Made by a program: the position numbers and the translations under genes. From contig OY755039.1 in assembly GCA_963576565.1 (NCBI GenBank), forward strand, positions 86,199,207 through 86,263,206: 64,000 nucleotides of DNA, read 5' to 3'. The stretch is from Aspidapion aeneum. Lineage: Eukaryota > Arthropoda > Insecta > Coleoptera > Brentidae. Under the pieces are notes generated by a model that ran no database searches, was not told the DNA's origin, and saw only the letters and a program-made list of their open reading frames with translations. Positions 49,038 to 60,179 of this stretch are shown here, piece after piece (position 1 is the stretch's first letter; every line of letters starts with the position of its first letter).

Positions 49038-50452
49038 TTTTAAGATTTTTTTTTATTAAGATTTCATAATTTAATATATAGGTACCAGTTTTAATTTTAA
49101 TATAGATATTGAATTTCTTAAACATAAGTACTGGTTGATTTATAATTTTATGGCAGTAAAGAGCAAATCTGCGATCTTTTAGTCGATTGAAATTTATAGA
49201 GCTAGGAACTAGAGCATAAAATTTATAACTGTTTTTCAAAATTTTATATTGGTACTATTTGTATTTGTATGATTAGTATTTTTATGATTTGCATTTTTCA
49301 ATTTTAACTTGGCTTTGTCTGTGCCTCGTCCGCTCAAGTCTTGATGATTTGATTTGGGCTTTAGTGGGCCAGGCACTGATATTGCATTCTCTGACATATT
49401 ATTGTCATGATTGTTTTTCCTGTAAGTGGTTTTTTTTTAACTGTTGGAAATAAAGAACTATTTATTTATATTTATTTATTTATTTATGACACAACACAAT
49501 TTCGAATTATACGTTTAAAATACCTATACTTTATTTGCTGGTGTTATATTTTATTTCTAGTCATACGATCACGACACAAAATACCTCAACCATGAACGAC
49601 AATTTCAAGTATGATAAAAACTTATTTGCTTATACCGCTACGTGATTGAAATACTAAAACCCGTTATGCCTACAATATTATGGCTTAAAACTGGATTCAG
49701 ATCGTGATTACATAATCCGGCGAAATCCCTAAAGAAGGGAAAGATTCGCTTTTAATCTAAAAGAAAATCTTGAAGAGAACTTATCATTCTGCCCACGGGA
49801 TTTGAAAAAGCTGAGGTGGAATTATGTAATTAAAATTTTACCATCTTACCGCGGTTTTTGTTAAATATTTACCTTTGCAAAATTAATCATCGCTTTCTGA
49901 ACTTTCCCACGCCCTACATGAAAGCTGCCATCAAGCGAATTTAAGGAACTGACTATCAGTGGCTCTGTGGGCGGAGTTTACTTATTGGTGACATGAAAGA
50001 TTTTAAAAACAACAACATATTTAGCCTTAAAAACGAAAAAAAATATATTTTGGCTTAATTGCGACCCAGTGGAGGTTTGCCGGCCCCCCCACATACACGC
50101 CCCCCGCCCCCTGGCCCCGAGGGTACAGGCGCCCCATGGGTGCCCTAAGCGCTTTATTAAGTAGCAGGGCCGGAAACGCCAAATTAAGAGGGCTGTCGCC
50201 GACAAAAGAGTGGTTGTTAAAATGTCATGTTTTGAAGGGTGCGTGAGTTTTTTGGAGGTAACAGTCATGGATTCTACGAAAATATTTCCGCCACAAGTTT
50301 TTTCTATATGTATATAAATTATTTCTTAAACCCCCATATAGATACAATAGTTGATAAAAATCATCACCATTTTTTTTCACAACTGTTTAAACACCCCTCA
50401 ATCATTATTATTATATTCCTCTTTTTTTATTATTTAAAAATGTTTTAATTTC
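49038..50452. other. No recognisable gene; possible element tips
   Basis: GGAAATAAAGAACTATTTATTTATATTTATTTA at 49445-49487 looks like a LINE polyadenylation signal and tail, but no coding sequence precedes it. At 50067-50180 a GC-rich patch (CAGTGGAGGTTTGCCGGCCC, CAGGGCCGGAAACGCC) resembles hAT tips. Confidence 0.35.
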
Positions 50453-50574
50453 AAAAATTAAACAAGTTTCGTGGCTAATCGGGTAAAAAGGAGTTTTTGT
50501 TTTTCTCATATTTTTCCGTGGGTAGCCGGAAAGCTTAACCTCACGGGGGTCCAAGATCTAATGGACACCTAATA

Positions 50575-50622
50575 AGTGTTGACAGTTAACTGTTTCGTCC
50601 TTATGGGACTCCTCAGAACACT
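50575..50622 (-). ncRNA. Hammerhead ribozyme, monomer 1 (type I topology)
   Basis: On the minus strand: stem I AGTGTT, core CTGAGGA, stem II GTCC-CATAA-GGAC, GAAA, stem III CAGT-TA-ACTG, TC (so the cleavage triplet is GTC), then stem I AACACT. Every invariant position of the core CUGANGA...GAAA...GUC is present and all stems pair perfectly. Cleavage would fall between the bases at 50581 and 50580. Very short stem III (4 bp, 2-nt loop) is typical of retroelement hammerheads, which often act as dimers. An outer stem I and internal loop for loop-loop contact may form with flanks 50561-50574 and 50623-50640. Confidence 0.92.
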
Positions 50623-51073
50623 GCTGGTCAGTGTGACAAATCTTGTGAAGTTAATTAGACGGTTGTGTCTCTAATAAAATGTAAATAGTGAGAAAACTAT
50701 CGCAAGAAGCGCCATCTACCGAGATACGAGAGAAACAAAAAACAAACGCAGGCGAAAACCTGCTATACAATATCGATCAATGAAAAGATCGAATGCAAAT
50801 GAAAGAAAACAAACTATAGTCCGTAACCTACGACAGCTCTTTGTCTTTCAGGCAGGATCAAAGCATATTGCATTTTTACCCGTCATCAAGACAGTGAGTG
50901 TCAATCAACGGAATTTTTTAAGCCAAATAATACTAACAAACGTGGAATTTCGTACCCGTCAATTTAAAAATTAAACAAGTTTCGTGGCTAATCGGGTAAA
51001 AAGGAGTTTTTGTTTCTCTCATATTTTTCCGTGGTTAGCCCGAAAGCTTAACCTCACGGGGGTTCAAGATCCA

Positions 51074-51121
51074 AGTGTTGACAGTTAACTGTTTCGTCCT
51101 TATGGGACTCCTCAGAACACT
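51074..51121 (-). ncRNA. Hammerhead ribozyme, monomer 2
   Basis: Identical 48-nt core, stems I (6 bp), II and III. The 3' flank is shorter than in monomer 1 because about 20 bp (from CTAATGGACACCTAATA) are missing, so outer stem I contacts may be lost. Cleavage between 51080 and 51079 on the minus strand. Confidence 0.92.
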
Positions 51122-51579
51122 GCTGATCAATGTGACAAATCTTGCGAAGTTAATTAGACGGTTTTGTCTCTAATAAAATGTAAATAGTGAGAAAACTATC
51201 GCAAGAACTACCGAGATACGAGAGAAACAAAAAACAAACGCAGGTGAAAAACTGCTATACAATACCGATCAATGAAAAGATCGAATGCAAATGAAAGAAA
51301 ACAAACTATAGTCCGTGACCTACGACAGCTCTTTGTCTTTCAGGCCGGATCAACGCATATTGCATTTTTACACGTCATCAAAACAGTGAGTGTCAATCAA
51401 CGGAATTTTTTAAGCCAAATAATACTAACAAACGTGGAATTTCGTACCCGTGAATTTAAAAATTAAACAAGTTTCGTGGCTAATCGGGTAAAGAGGAGTT
51501 TTTGTTTCTCCCATATTTTTCCGTGGTTAGCCTGAAAGCTTAACCTCACGGGAGTCCAAGATCTAATGGACACCTAATA

Positions 51580-51627
51580 AGTGTTGACAGTTAACTGTTT
51601 CGTCCTTATGGGACTCCTCAGAACAAT
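51580..51627 (-). ncRNA. Hammerhead ribozyme, monomer 3 (array edge)
   Basis: The catalytic core, stems II and III and GTC are intact. Stem I is weakened: the 5' strand is ATTGTT rather than AGTGTT because the array ends at ~51626. The boundary falling at the ribozyme suggests the array edge was set at or near the ribozyme. Immediately outside, GGTGTCCCTGTA can still pair partly with the outer stem. Confidence 0.8.
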
Positions 51628-51869
51628 ACAGGGACACCAGAAGGAAATTTCACTTCTTTTAAACCATATAGGCTAAACTGAAGTTGAAAACTTGTCTAAA
51701 CAGAGACTTATTGTGTGAACCTTGGTCAAAGTCTTATCTAGGTTAGTTAGACATGGAACGCAAACTGTGCTAATTACCTATTTTCTCCTTCCAAATTACC
51801 TTTGTTTTTGTCCTTACCTCTTTTTTAACCTTTTAAATTGCTATGAACCGAATCAAAAATGTTAGTTGG
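51628..51869. other. Short unassigned spacer
   Basis: Separates the satellite from the RTE remnant. No feature seen. Confidence 0.35.
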
Positions 51870-52660
51870 GCTGTTATTAAGGCGATCAGCATATCTTAGG
51901 TGGTTCAAGAAGTATTCGTTTACTTTGATGCCTATTTCTTCCGAATCTAAGCTTTTCAAAACATCTTCTAGGGCCTGGTTAAATAATTTAGGAGATATTG
52001 TGTCACCCTGGATTACACCTCTTCTTATGCGGATTGGCCAGCCAATCTGTGATCTATTCGGCTATTAATTAAAGATGCTTTTACTGCCCAGTGCTCAATG
52101 CTATCCAAAGCTTTTTCGAAGTTATAGTGGCATGTTATCTTCGTTGGCTTTTCATGGTTAATAAGTGGTCAACTGTTCTGAAACCATTTCTAAAGCCTGC
52201 TTGTTCCTTGATTGATATCCTTCAAATTTTGGTTATTAGTCTATCTGTTAATATTTTCGTAAAAACTTATAAATAACTTTGAGGAGTGTTATAGGTCGAT
52301 AGTTTTTAGGGCTGCTCTTTCTTGTGTAGAATAATTGTTATGGATTATTTCCAGTTGTTTGAGATGATTTTTTCTTTTAGTATTTTATTCGAGAGAATAT
52401 GGAGGGTATTAACTACAGCTTTACCACTGTACTTGAGCATTTCTGCCGTTACTCCTTCTTTTCCAGGTGATTTCATATTTTTCATTTTCTTTAATGCTCT
52501 CTTTATTTCCGCTTGGCTTTTTACAGGTTGTAGTTCTGAGTTTATATTTTTTTTATTTTTGTTTGGAGATTCTTTATTGTTTCTCAAGATGGGTCCCTTT
52601 TTGTTTGGTGTAATTTTGTATAGAATAGTTGTGTGATATTCTTTTATCTTCTTTAACATT
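51870..52660 (-). pseudogene. RTE-like RT fragment, minus strand
   Basis: 52659-52345 reads EIKRALKKMKNMKSPGKEGV then TAEMLKYSGKAV, the conserved start of RTE reverse transcriptase (N-K-SPG-DG-AEMLK). Further on, fragments match NYRPI, FEKALDSIEHWAV and, near 52020-51875, IQGDTISPKLFNQALED and FLNHLRYAD. Many stops and a deletion between blocks. Endonuclease is absent, so this is a 5'-truncated dead copy. The end near 51870 lies just after the YAD of the catalytic box. Confidence 0.85.
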
Positions 52661-53394
52661 TTTGCTTTACAAGACCAACTTTAGGTGCCATAGAGCAATT
52701 GAAACATAAAATCAATTTTTCACCATTTAGCTAGAAATATCTCTGATTCCGGACCAGATATTTCTCATATCGCAGGAAAGGTTGAACGCAATTTGTCAAC
52801 GAAATGTACATAATACCGTTTCAATTTATGACAGCATTTTGTCTTGGCAAAATGCCGAACTTCTACTTTATATGGCCCCCATTTATCACAATATAAAAGT
52901 TTATCGTCGCTCGAATTGCATTTGACTGGCTTTCATTTTATTCGTTCCTCGTTTGGCACAGTTAAAATATTGCCACGTGTATTTACCCATCGACAGGTGG
53001 TCATACATGTTCTTGAATTTATTGCATACAATAGGGATATTTTAGAACGCCTATTTGACTTTTAATTATTGTCAAACCTACTTATTACTGAGACTACGTA
53101 GTAGCAAGTTGCTCTTCCTTTATCGTTATTAAACCGAACAAAGCCCATTAATGAAAACATTTTAAAACACATATTTGACATTTCCTTATTGTTATGGTTA
53201 TTACTTGGAATGCGTAGGAGCAACTTGTCTTTCCTTTATCTTTATTAGGCAAAACAAATTTTGTAAATTAAGGTGATGTTTTGTATATTTGAAGTGAAAG
53301 TTTGAATATGGTGTTTGCCAGTCTAGATTAATATTAGGATTATTTCATGAATGGACTTAGGGGATGGGATTCTTTAATATTTATTTAAAAAAAT
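52661..53394. other. No recognisable gene
   Basis: Unassigned spacer between two opposed RTE fragments. No credible frame. Confidence 0.4.
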
Positions 53395-53850
53395 AGCCGT
53401 GGAATTTGTTAGACAGCTTTACAACAGGCAGTGATCACAGGATGGCAAAACAAAAATCTACATAGATAGTAATTTCGAAATGAAAAGAAAAATTATTAAT
53501 AACAATGAACAACTTGACATAAATAAACTTACACAATGTAATTTATAAGCTTTTTACGAAAATACTAAAAGCATATTTAAATAGTAGCCGAATAGATCAC
53601 AGTAATACAGACTTAATAGCCAATATATATGGCGAAGCAACTAAATTAATCAAAATCCACGAAGGAACCAAGCCACAATGCCTCCTAAACTATTAAACCA
53701 CCTATGATATGTTGACAAAATTGCCTTAATAACAGACAAGAAAGAAGAATTAATAAAAATGGTGGAAGAACTGGATACAGCAGATAAAAATGTAGGCTTG
53801 ATTATGAACTACACTGAAACTAAAATCACACCAAACACAGTTAAAGATAT
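53395..53850 (+). pseudogene. RTE-like fragment, plus strand, internally deleted
   Basis: Starts in the end of the endonuclease (TGSDHRM followed by DSNFEMKRKIINNNEQL), then jumps to SRIDHSNTDLIANIYGEATK and LIKIHEGTKPQ of the RT, and then to NHLRYVDKIALITDKKEELI, with the YADD box mutated to YVDK. Segments of the RT are deleted between these blocks. Frames shift repeatedly. Same family as the fragment at 17990-18145 (shared ALITDKKE.LIK). Confidence 0.8.
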
Positions 53851-54580
53851 GAGGATCTGAGGAACAATACATAGTGCTCGGCGCTCTCGATATGCCAGAT
53901 TTAAAAACAGCTGTAACTGCTTTAATGGAGCCACTCAAGCTCTCTATCTCGCATCTTTAACAGAAAGGGTTAAGATTACTTTTGTAAAATTACTTTCATG
54001 CACATATTTGTATCACAATGAACCAAAAGGTCTAGGTGAGATCAGTTAGTGTTCTGTCATCATTCCTAATCATAACAAATAAATCTTTATTCACTGATAT
54101 AAAATCCACTTTTTATAGGACGCACTTGTCAGTGGCGCACTTAAAAACTTCTATATGAGACTCACTTAATGGGCTAATACATTTATGCATGGACCCTGAC
54201 AAAGCAATAATGTAGCTACACTCTCAAACGGGGGGGTTTACTGTGCCTCAATGGGATTCGCGCAAAAATATATTAAGTAATGCTTTCATAAAATTATGCA
54301 AAACAACAACACAGGCTCAGACGAGAGAGAGCAAAAAGCCTAAATTATATACCCCAGGGTTGGTAAAGTGAAATTTAATTCTCGTAAAAATAATGAAATT
54401 TTAAATGAGGTAAATAATTAAAAATTAAAATAAAACAGTCTAGTAAATTTAAGGGAAAAAATAATAATGGTAAAGGTACTTATTGAACAATAAAAGTAGA
54501 AAAGTAGGTTCTTAGAATTTACCAATATGAGGGAGCAATAACCAATAATACTGATTTAAATGTGAGTGAGATACTATAAA
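53851..54580. other. No recognisable gene
   Basis: Unassigned. CAGGGTTGGTAAAGTG at 54356-54371 resembles a hAT tip without a partner. Confidence 0.35.
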
Positions 54581-55282
54581 CAAAGTTGTCAAGTACTTCA
54601 AGTAAAATACTTAAAATTATATTTCAGGTAATTATAAGTACTTCAATAACTTTACTTAAAGTACATCTAAATGAGAAGTACTTGTACCTGTTACTTTAAC
54701 TTACAATGAATTTCTTTAGTAAAGTACACTATCGGTATAATAAAAGTGGTACGTTAGGTTAGGTTAAGTTTGATTATGAGTGGTGCGAATGTCGCCCCTC
54801 CACTGCGACTCAAGTGGTCTATTGTGGCTCATTTCAACTTAAATATCGCCAATACCTATCTCCTTTATGAAGCAGATCAGTTTGTTTGGTAATATTTCCT
54901 CAAGATCCTGAGGTGGTACGTGATAAACACAAATATTTTTGAAATTGAATGGGTAGACCGGACAATATTTAGGCATGTTTTTATTTATTTGTCAGAATAA
55001 AATACAAAAACATATTTTTAAGCAGTTTCAAAAAAATATAATATGGGTGTCCCTGTAAAAATTGGCGAGGGGATAACAACAATTCAAGTACATTAAAACG
55101 TACTTCAAGTACTACACTCAAATGTACCTCAAGTACAAGACTAAGTACTTTTTTAAGTACTTGATAGCTAAAGTACATTTGAAAAAAAATTACTTAAAAC
55201 TTCAATAACTTTAACAAATCTCTATGTACTTTGTACTTGTACTTCAAGTACTTTTATAATTTAGGTACTTCTCGTAACTCTG
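54581..55282. mobile_element. hAT-like MITE rich in AAGTACTT
   Basis: The left end CAAAGTTGTCAAGTACTTCA and the right end (reverse complement CAGAGTTACGAGAAGTACCT) are imperfect inverted repeats of the CAGAGTTGGG-AAGTAC form known from hAT tips. Flanks ACTATAAA and ACTACTCA share 5 of 8 bases. Both subterminal regions (54590-54735 and 55085-55265) are packed with AAGTACTT/AGTACTTG words, likely transposase binding sites. No transposase. Confidence 0.6.
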
Positions 55283-55814
55283 ACTACTCAGCTCTTTTAG
55301 TTTGACATCAACTGGTCTGTTGTGGCTCACTTATGCTCTCACTACGTTTCATGATTTTGTTAAATTGATGGTTAGTTGAAATTGAAGTTGAGTTTTGATT
55401 CTTGTTAATTTTATTTTGGTATTAATTTTGTCAAGATTTATGAATATTTAAAAAGAAAACCATCATGCAATCGCACATATTGCAACCATTTTCGGGTTCT
55501 TACAACAGTCAAGAAAGTTGTGCATCAGCTGATTTGGTCTATAGAACAAAACCTCAACTTATCAATTTTAATACGATCTCTGATTTTACTGCAGTCCACG
55601 GATTATAGAACATTATTGAATTGGAATTGACCAAGTGTCAAATCCAAAATGGCCTCCGTCCGCCTGTCTTGATATTTCGTTCTCTGGTTCAAGAATAACT
55701 GTCAAAACCTGTTCAAGGTGTAGGGAAAGTCCGAGATTTTCTTTCTTAGGAAGTTTGGTTGGGCTGCCTAACGAGGTGCCTACAAATGTCCTTCTACAGC
55801 CGTATCTATTTCAG
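55283..55814. other. No recognisable gene
   Basis: Unassigned DNA before the LINE. Small frames lack domains. Confidence 0.35.
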
Positions 55815-57013
55815 AATGTTCAATGATTTGCTTTATATCTGATCGTATTCAATTTGTTAGGCTGAATGGATACCTATCCAGGGAGATTGATGTGCCTTCA
55901 GGTGTCCCTCAAGGCTCTCACCTGGCACCTCTTCTCTTTAATTTATCAATAAACAATATTGCATCTTGCTTTATAAACAGCGACTTCCTAGAATTCGCAG
56001 ATGACTTAAAAGGGTTTAAAATTAATAACAGCCTAAATGACTGTGCTGCACTGCAGGAGGAACTAAACAGGTTTGTTGACTGGAGCCAAAGAAATTGAAT
56101 GCATATCAATATCTCTAAATGTTATGTGATTAGATTCTCCCGTCGACTAATAACAACTGACTTTAATTATTAACATTGAAGGTACATTACTCTCCATGGT
56201 GGACAGTATAAGGGATCTTGGAGTGGCTCTCGACAGCAAACTCACTTTTATCTCGCATATAGACTTAGTAATCAGCAAATAGTCACGCCAGACTTCCAAA
56301 CTCTTCAGGCGATCAAAATACTTTATTGTTGCTTTGTTAGAAGCCAACTGGTGTATGCCACATCCGTGTGGAGTCCGCAGTATGCTAACCACATAAGCCG
56401 AATTAAGAGAGTGCAGAGAAAATTCCTACACCATATTCCTTTTAGATTTTTTCCAAACATAGAATTTGACTACTTATCTATGCTCGACTCTTTGAATCTT
56501 TTAACATTGCGCAACAGGCGTAGTCAGCATGATATTCTCGATCTTTTTAAAATTTTCAATTCTCTGGTAGACTGCCCTTTTCTCACCTCTTCTATTGGTC
56601 TCCACGTACCTGCATTCAACACTAGAAGAACACAAACATTTCATGAATCTTTTCATAGAACCAACTACGGTCGTCACTCATTTATCTCAGATCAGTATCT
56701 TTGGTTAACCATAACCCTTCCTTGGACTTCTTTTGCCCACTATCACGATTCCGTGCACAACTTATGGATACATTGCCAGACTGACAAGACTCATAAAACA
56801 AAACACATAACATCTAGCAATCTGAATTGTATCTAATTTTGTAGTTAGGAAAATCTCATTGATTATCTAAGTTTTCCATGCAACATATCTTCCTTTACAT
56901 TTATAATGCAGACATAGGTATTTAGATTTATTATTATTGTACCTTATTTTTAATTCAAAACTTTTAAATGGCATTGACCGTTAATAAATAAAATAAATAA
57001 ATAAATAAATGAT
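55815..57013 (+). mobile_element. 5'-truncated Jockey/CR1-group LINE, plus strand
   Basis: Begins inside the RT domain at about 55815, runs through the RT C-terminus (stop at 56836), a ~145-bp 3' UTR and a tail of (AAATA/AAAT)n at 56983-57010. No duplication was resolved. The short repeat at 57014 immediately follows the tail. Confidence 0.85.
55823..56836 (+). pseudogene. LINE reverse transcriptase, C-terminal part
   Basis: 55823-56096 reads SDRIQFVRLNGYLSREIDVP, SGVPQGSHLAPLLFNLSIN and EFADDLKGF (FADD catalytic box intact), ending at a stop after WSQRN. A middle stretch with two frame changes gives the KCYVI-F-R and LGV-LD-KL motifs (near 56100-56250). 56351-56836 reads YATSVWSPQYANHISRIKRV, QRKFLHHIPFRF, then LNLLTLRNRRSQHDILDLFK. 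These are the standard landmarks of Jockey/CR1-type ORF2 ends. It is one of the better preserved RT fragments in the window but has no fingers domain or endonuclease. Confidence 0.9.
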
Positions 57014-57080
57014 GTAATGTCAGGCGCACGGTGTACCAATTTTTTTTTGTTGGTTGTGAAGTCCAATTTCTAGTTGTTTT
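57014..57080 (+). repeat. Short interspersed repeat, partner of 46019
   Basis: GTAATGTCAGGCGCACGGTGTACC... matches 46019-46095. It directly follows the LINE tail, so it is the target into which the LINE inserted. Confidence 0.6.
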
Positions 57081-57385
57081 AGAATCTCTGCTGCAGAGGA
57101 GTTGCGATATAATCCACAAAAAGTTTGATACGTAGTTAAATTTCCGTTTTTCTGATGAGTTTAAAACTGAATCATATTAAAAAAGTTTTCAGTTTTATAT
57201 AAAAACGTGTAGTATACATTGTGTATATGACCTGAATAGCATCAAAAAATGGACGCAGGAGTGGAGAACGCCCTTAAATAATGCCAAGTGTACTGTGTAA
57301 AGTAACATATTGGTCAGAACAACCCACAAAAAAATTTTTTTTGAACAGACACAAATAACACCAGCAACTAAACAAAGAGATTTGG
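57081..57385. other. No recognisable feature
   Basis: Unassigned spacer before the hAT target duplication. Confidence 0.35.
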
Positions 57386-57393
57386 GAATCACT

Positions 57394-58466
57394 CAGTGGC
57401 GGCTGGTGACGTGATAAATTGGGAGGGGCAGATATTTTTATTGCATGGAAAAGGAGATAAAAAACTTACCTAAACAATTTTGTTTTAGCATTTTACAAAC
57501 AAGCAGCTACTTGGTGTGGTTTTTAGTTTAATTGTTTATAGATAAAATCTATTCACCCTTCTTTGACATGCGTAAAGTGCCCAGATTAGCACCAGTTTCA
57601 GACTTATCATGGCCCCGTAGAGCAACCTCAAAAATCCCTTAGATTTTTGAGGTTGCCCTCAGAAACAGTCTATTAACCTACTAAGTATTTGTATATTTTT
57701 TGCGACATTTTCATTATGTTCGGTAAGGTTTTGCCTATAGGCACTATTCAATTGCCATTTTATATCAGTCTTGCCTATCAAAGAAAATTCTATGTGGTTA
57801 TTTTAATAAGTAGCGCTTACTCTGTGTCTTTAACTTTTCACTAAAGTGCTTGATATCACACATTCCCTTTGCCACCCACGCAGGATCACTTCGTGGATTG
57901 TTCATAATAAGGTAAATAAGGCAAAAAAAGCATTTTCTTTTTCACAACCGCACAACCAGTTTTGGTTGATTTTTAGGTCTGGTCTATGTGGCCCTAAGGG
58001 TTTTATTTGTAATCGAAGTTCATATGTCAACGTATATAATTTGCACAGTTAATTATACAATCGGCTTTTAACTACTGACCTACCTCAAAACAAACTCAAA
58101 CGTCTTCACTAAGGATAGAACCGCAACACTTAGGAAGGACAATGAACGTTTGTGCACAATGAATATGATCGACGTTAACTAAAACAAACATTCCTCCTGC
58201 CCTCGCGCGAGAACAGCCACCCATACACCGCTGAAAAACAGTTGAAATTGAAATTATGTCCCGCGCGGTGCTGCCGGCTTGTAATTATTTACGCTAAAAA
58301 AGTTTATCTAATTAATCGCCTTTTGTTAATCATAGATTAAAAAAAAGAACTAGACATGTCGTACGGGAAGATTTAACTTTTTTAAATAAATCAATTAAAA
58401 ATACTGTTTGTTGTCTAGTTTTGGGAGAGCACTGCCCCGTTCTATTCCCTGTAGCAGCCGCCACTA
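57394..58466. mobile_element. hAT non-autonomous element with perfect 8-bp duplication
   Basis: GAATCACT flanks both sides (57386-57393 and 58467-58474). The ends are CAGTGGCGGCTGGTGACG and, inverted, TAGTGGCGGCTGCTACAGG, each followed by a GGGG(C/A)(A/G)-type tract (GGGAGGGGCAG at left, ACTGCCCCGTT at right). 1,073 bp with no transposase. A left-end fragment of the same family lies at 19499. Confidence 0.92.
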
Positions 58467-58489
58467 GAATCACTATGACTACCGACCTT

Positions 58490-59085
58490 TCAAAAAAGCC
58501 AACTCAATAATCTACCTGATTCAAAATGCCTTCAAAAATCTTTTAAAAGAGATGATCTTGAAAATACATAATTCATTTGTAAAGCCAAAGCTTGGATATG
58601 CACAATCCATTTGCAATCCATATTACGTCAAGCACTTAAAACAGATTGAGGAAGTGCATACAAATAACCAAAATACCTCAAGAACTTAAGAATCTATTTT
58701 ACAAAGAATTATGAGAAAGGATAACTAGAAGCGACTTGATTGAAACTTTTAAAATAAAAGATAATAACTAGCTTGCAGTTTAAGAGATATTTCTCACTTT
58801 AGTCACAACAAAAATTTAAAAGAAAAAACCAAAAACTATCCAAAGAAAAATGCAACAAACTTTTTCGAAGAAATAATCTCACAAATAGATTAGTTTACAA
58901 CTGGAATAACTTAAGTAACTCCACAGTGGACTAAGCCTTTAAGAATCAATTTAAAAATTGCCTAGATTACGAAACAAACAATCAAAACTTAACGTTCTTT
59001 GTGCACTATTCAGTATAGACAAATACAACAATTTATTATCTCCCTATTGTGATAAAAACCAAAGCTACAAAAACAATTAGGGAAC
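58490..59085 (+). pseudogene. CR1-like RT C-terminal remnant
   Basis: Reads ILKIHNSFVKPKLGYAQSIC and NPYYVKHLKQIEEV, matching the LY-FVRP-LEYA-WSPY-IE-VQ landmarks. After several stops it reads LFRRNNLTNRLVYNWNNLSN and STVD, then AFKNQFKNCLDYE, matching the F-NR-VNxWN-LP...FK-LD landmark that ends CR1-type ORFs. At least four stops or frame changes. Old relic. Confidence 0.8.
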
Positions 59086-60179
59086 ACTTAACTAAGTAAA
59101 TAACAAACTAAACAAACTCTTGAAACCTACTGTTGAAAACCATAATAAAAAAGAATCTCTCTGCTAGGTATTCGATACCGATTCAATGATTTATTATATA
59201 TTTATTTAAGACAAAAGAGGTTAACTCCTGTGATGATAAAAAGCTAAACGTAAATTGGTTTAGAATTACATTTAATGTTCTCATTATTTGAATTAGGCGA
59301 CGTGTGCGATCTTGAAACAAATAACTTCCTCCAAAATAAGCACAAAAAAACCCTTTGTGCGCTAGAATTTTTCTTTTTAAACATAATAGGCTGTAAATCT
59401 CCAAAATCGCACCCGAAGACCTTAAGCGCCCTAAAAGTGAGGTCTAGCAAGAAAACTCTAATAGTGTTGCCTATATGTTTTCTTTCTTGCCATCTTAGAA
59501 AAAATATAATAACTCTGAAATTTTATATATAGGAACAATCATGATCTATACGTGGAGTAGTTTTTGTCTACAACTATTTAAGAAATATTATAATAATTTT
59601 TGTATCAAGTAGGTAGACCACTTTTACAACTTCTACATTTTCAAGTAGAATTAGATACATTTTCATAACTTTTTCAGGTATCACAATTTTGAAATCGTCT
59701 TGAGATATTACACATCAAAAAGCATAAATATAACACATTGCGGCTAATCTGCGAGCGTTTTTTAATTTCTTTTAGTCAAAACATGTTCCACGTAATCGAT
59801 TTGTTTCCTTGAATTGCAATAGGCCAGTAGACGCGTGCATAAATAAATAAATAAAAACTTGAATTAAAAATTAATTCAACATTTACTTATTTAAAGGTAA
59901 CTGCTTTTAAAGGGTGAAGACTAATTAACAGTCCAGCTACTTTAGCTAATACTAAAGTAACTTAGGACAAACCATTTACAAACAAACAAATCTTTAAAAA
60001 TGTTTGTAGAATCCTCTGTGTAAGCCGCCTTTATCTGTTCTATAACACTCGTCGCAATAAACCAAATCGGGTCTTCAAGATCTTTTAGTGAAGTGATCTT
60101 GGCAAGTGACCTCTCTATATGTTTTGCGTATGCAGCATCAAGTGCAAGGATGACTTTAGCGGGGGGGTTTACTATGATG
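59086..60179. other. No recognisable gene
   Basis: Unassigned AT-rich DNA with a short ATAA microsatellite at 59841-59855. Overlapping small frames at 59183-59532 have no domain. Confidence 0.4.

Larger units (their letters stand above)
50453..51626 (-). repeat. ~500-bp tandem satellite carrying hammerhead ribozymes
   Basis: Two full monomers (starting AACAAGTTTCGTGGCTAATC at 50461 and 50974; third start 51466, so lengths 513 and 492) and a third cut off inside the ribozyme at about 51626. Monomers are >90% alike by eye. Each carries a minus-strand hammerhead. A 64-codon frame occurs in both on the other strand with scattered changes, so it is not evidently a gene. Architecture resembles hammerhead-bearing satellites such as pDo500 of Dolichopoda cave crickets, and retrozymes. 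Confidence 0.93.

Noticed and set aside
49240..49490. 3' end of a plus-strand LINE
   Set aside because: AATAAA and a (TTTA)n tail are present, but no RT-derived sequence precedes them.
50780..51466. A 64-residue frame present in both hammerhead satellite monomers
   Set aside because: Its conservation follows from the recent duplication. It lies opposite the ribozyme strand, has no recognisable domain, and several of the differences change residues.
57140..57185. Hammerhead core from CTGATGAG
   Set aside because: No GAAA, no stem II partner and no downstream cleavage triplet in a plausible arrangement. The same applies to the CTGATGAG on the minus strand near 37790.
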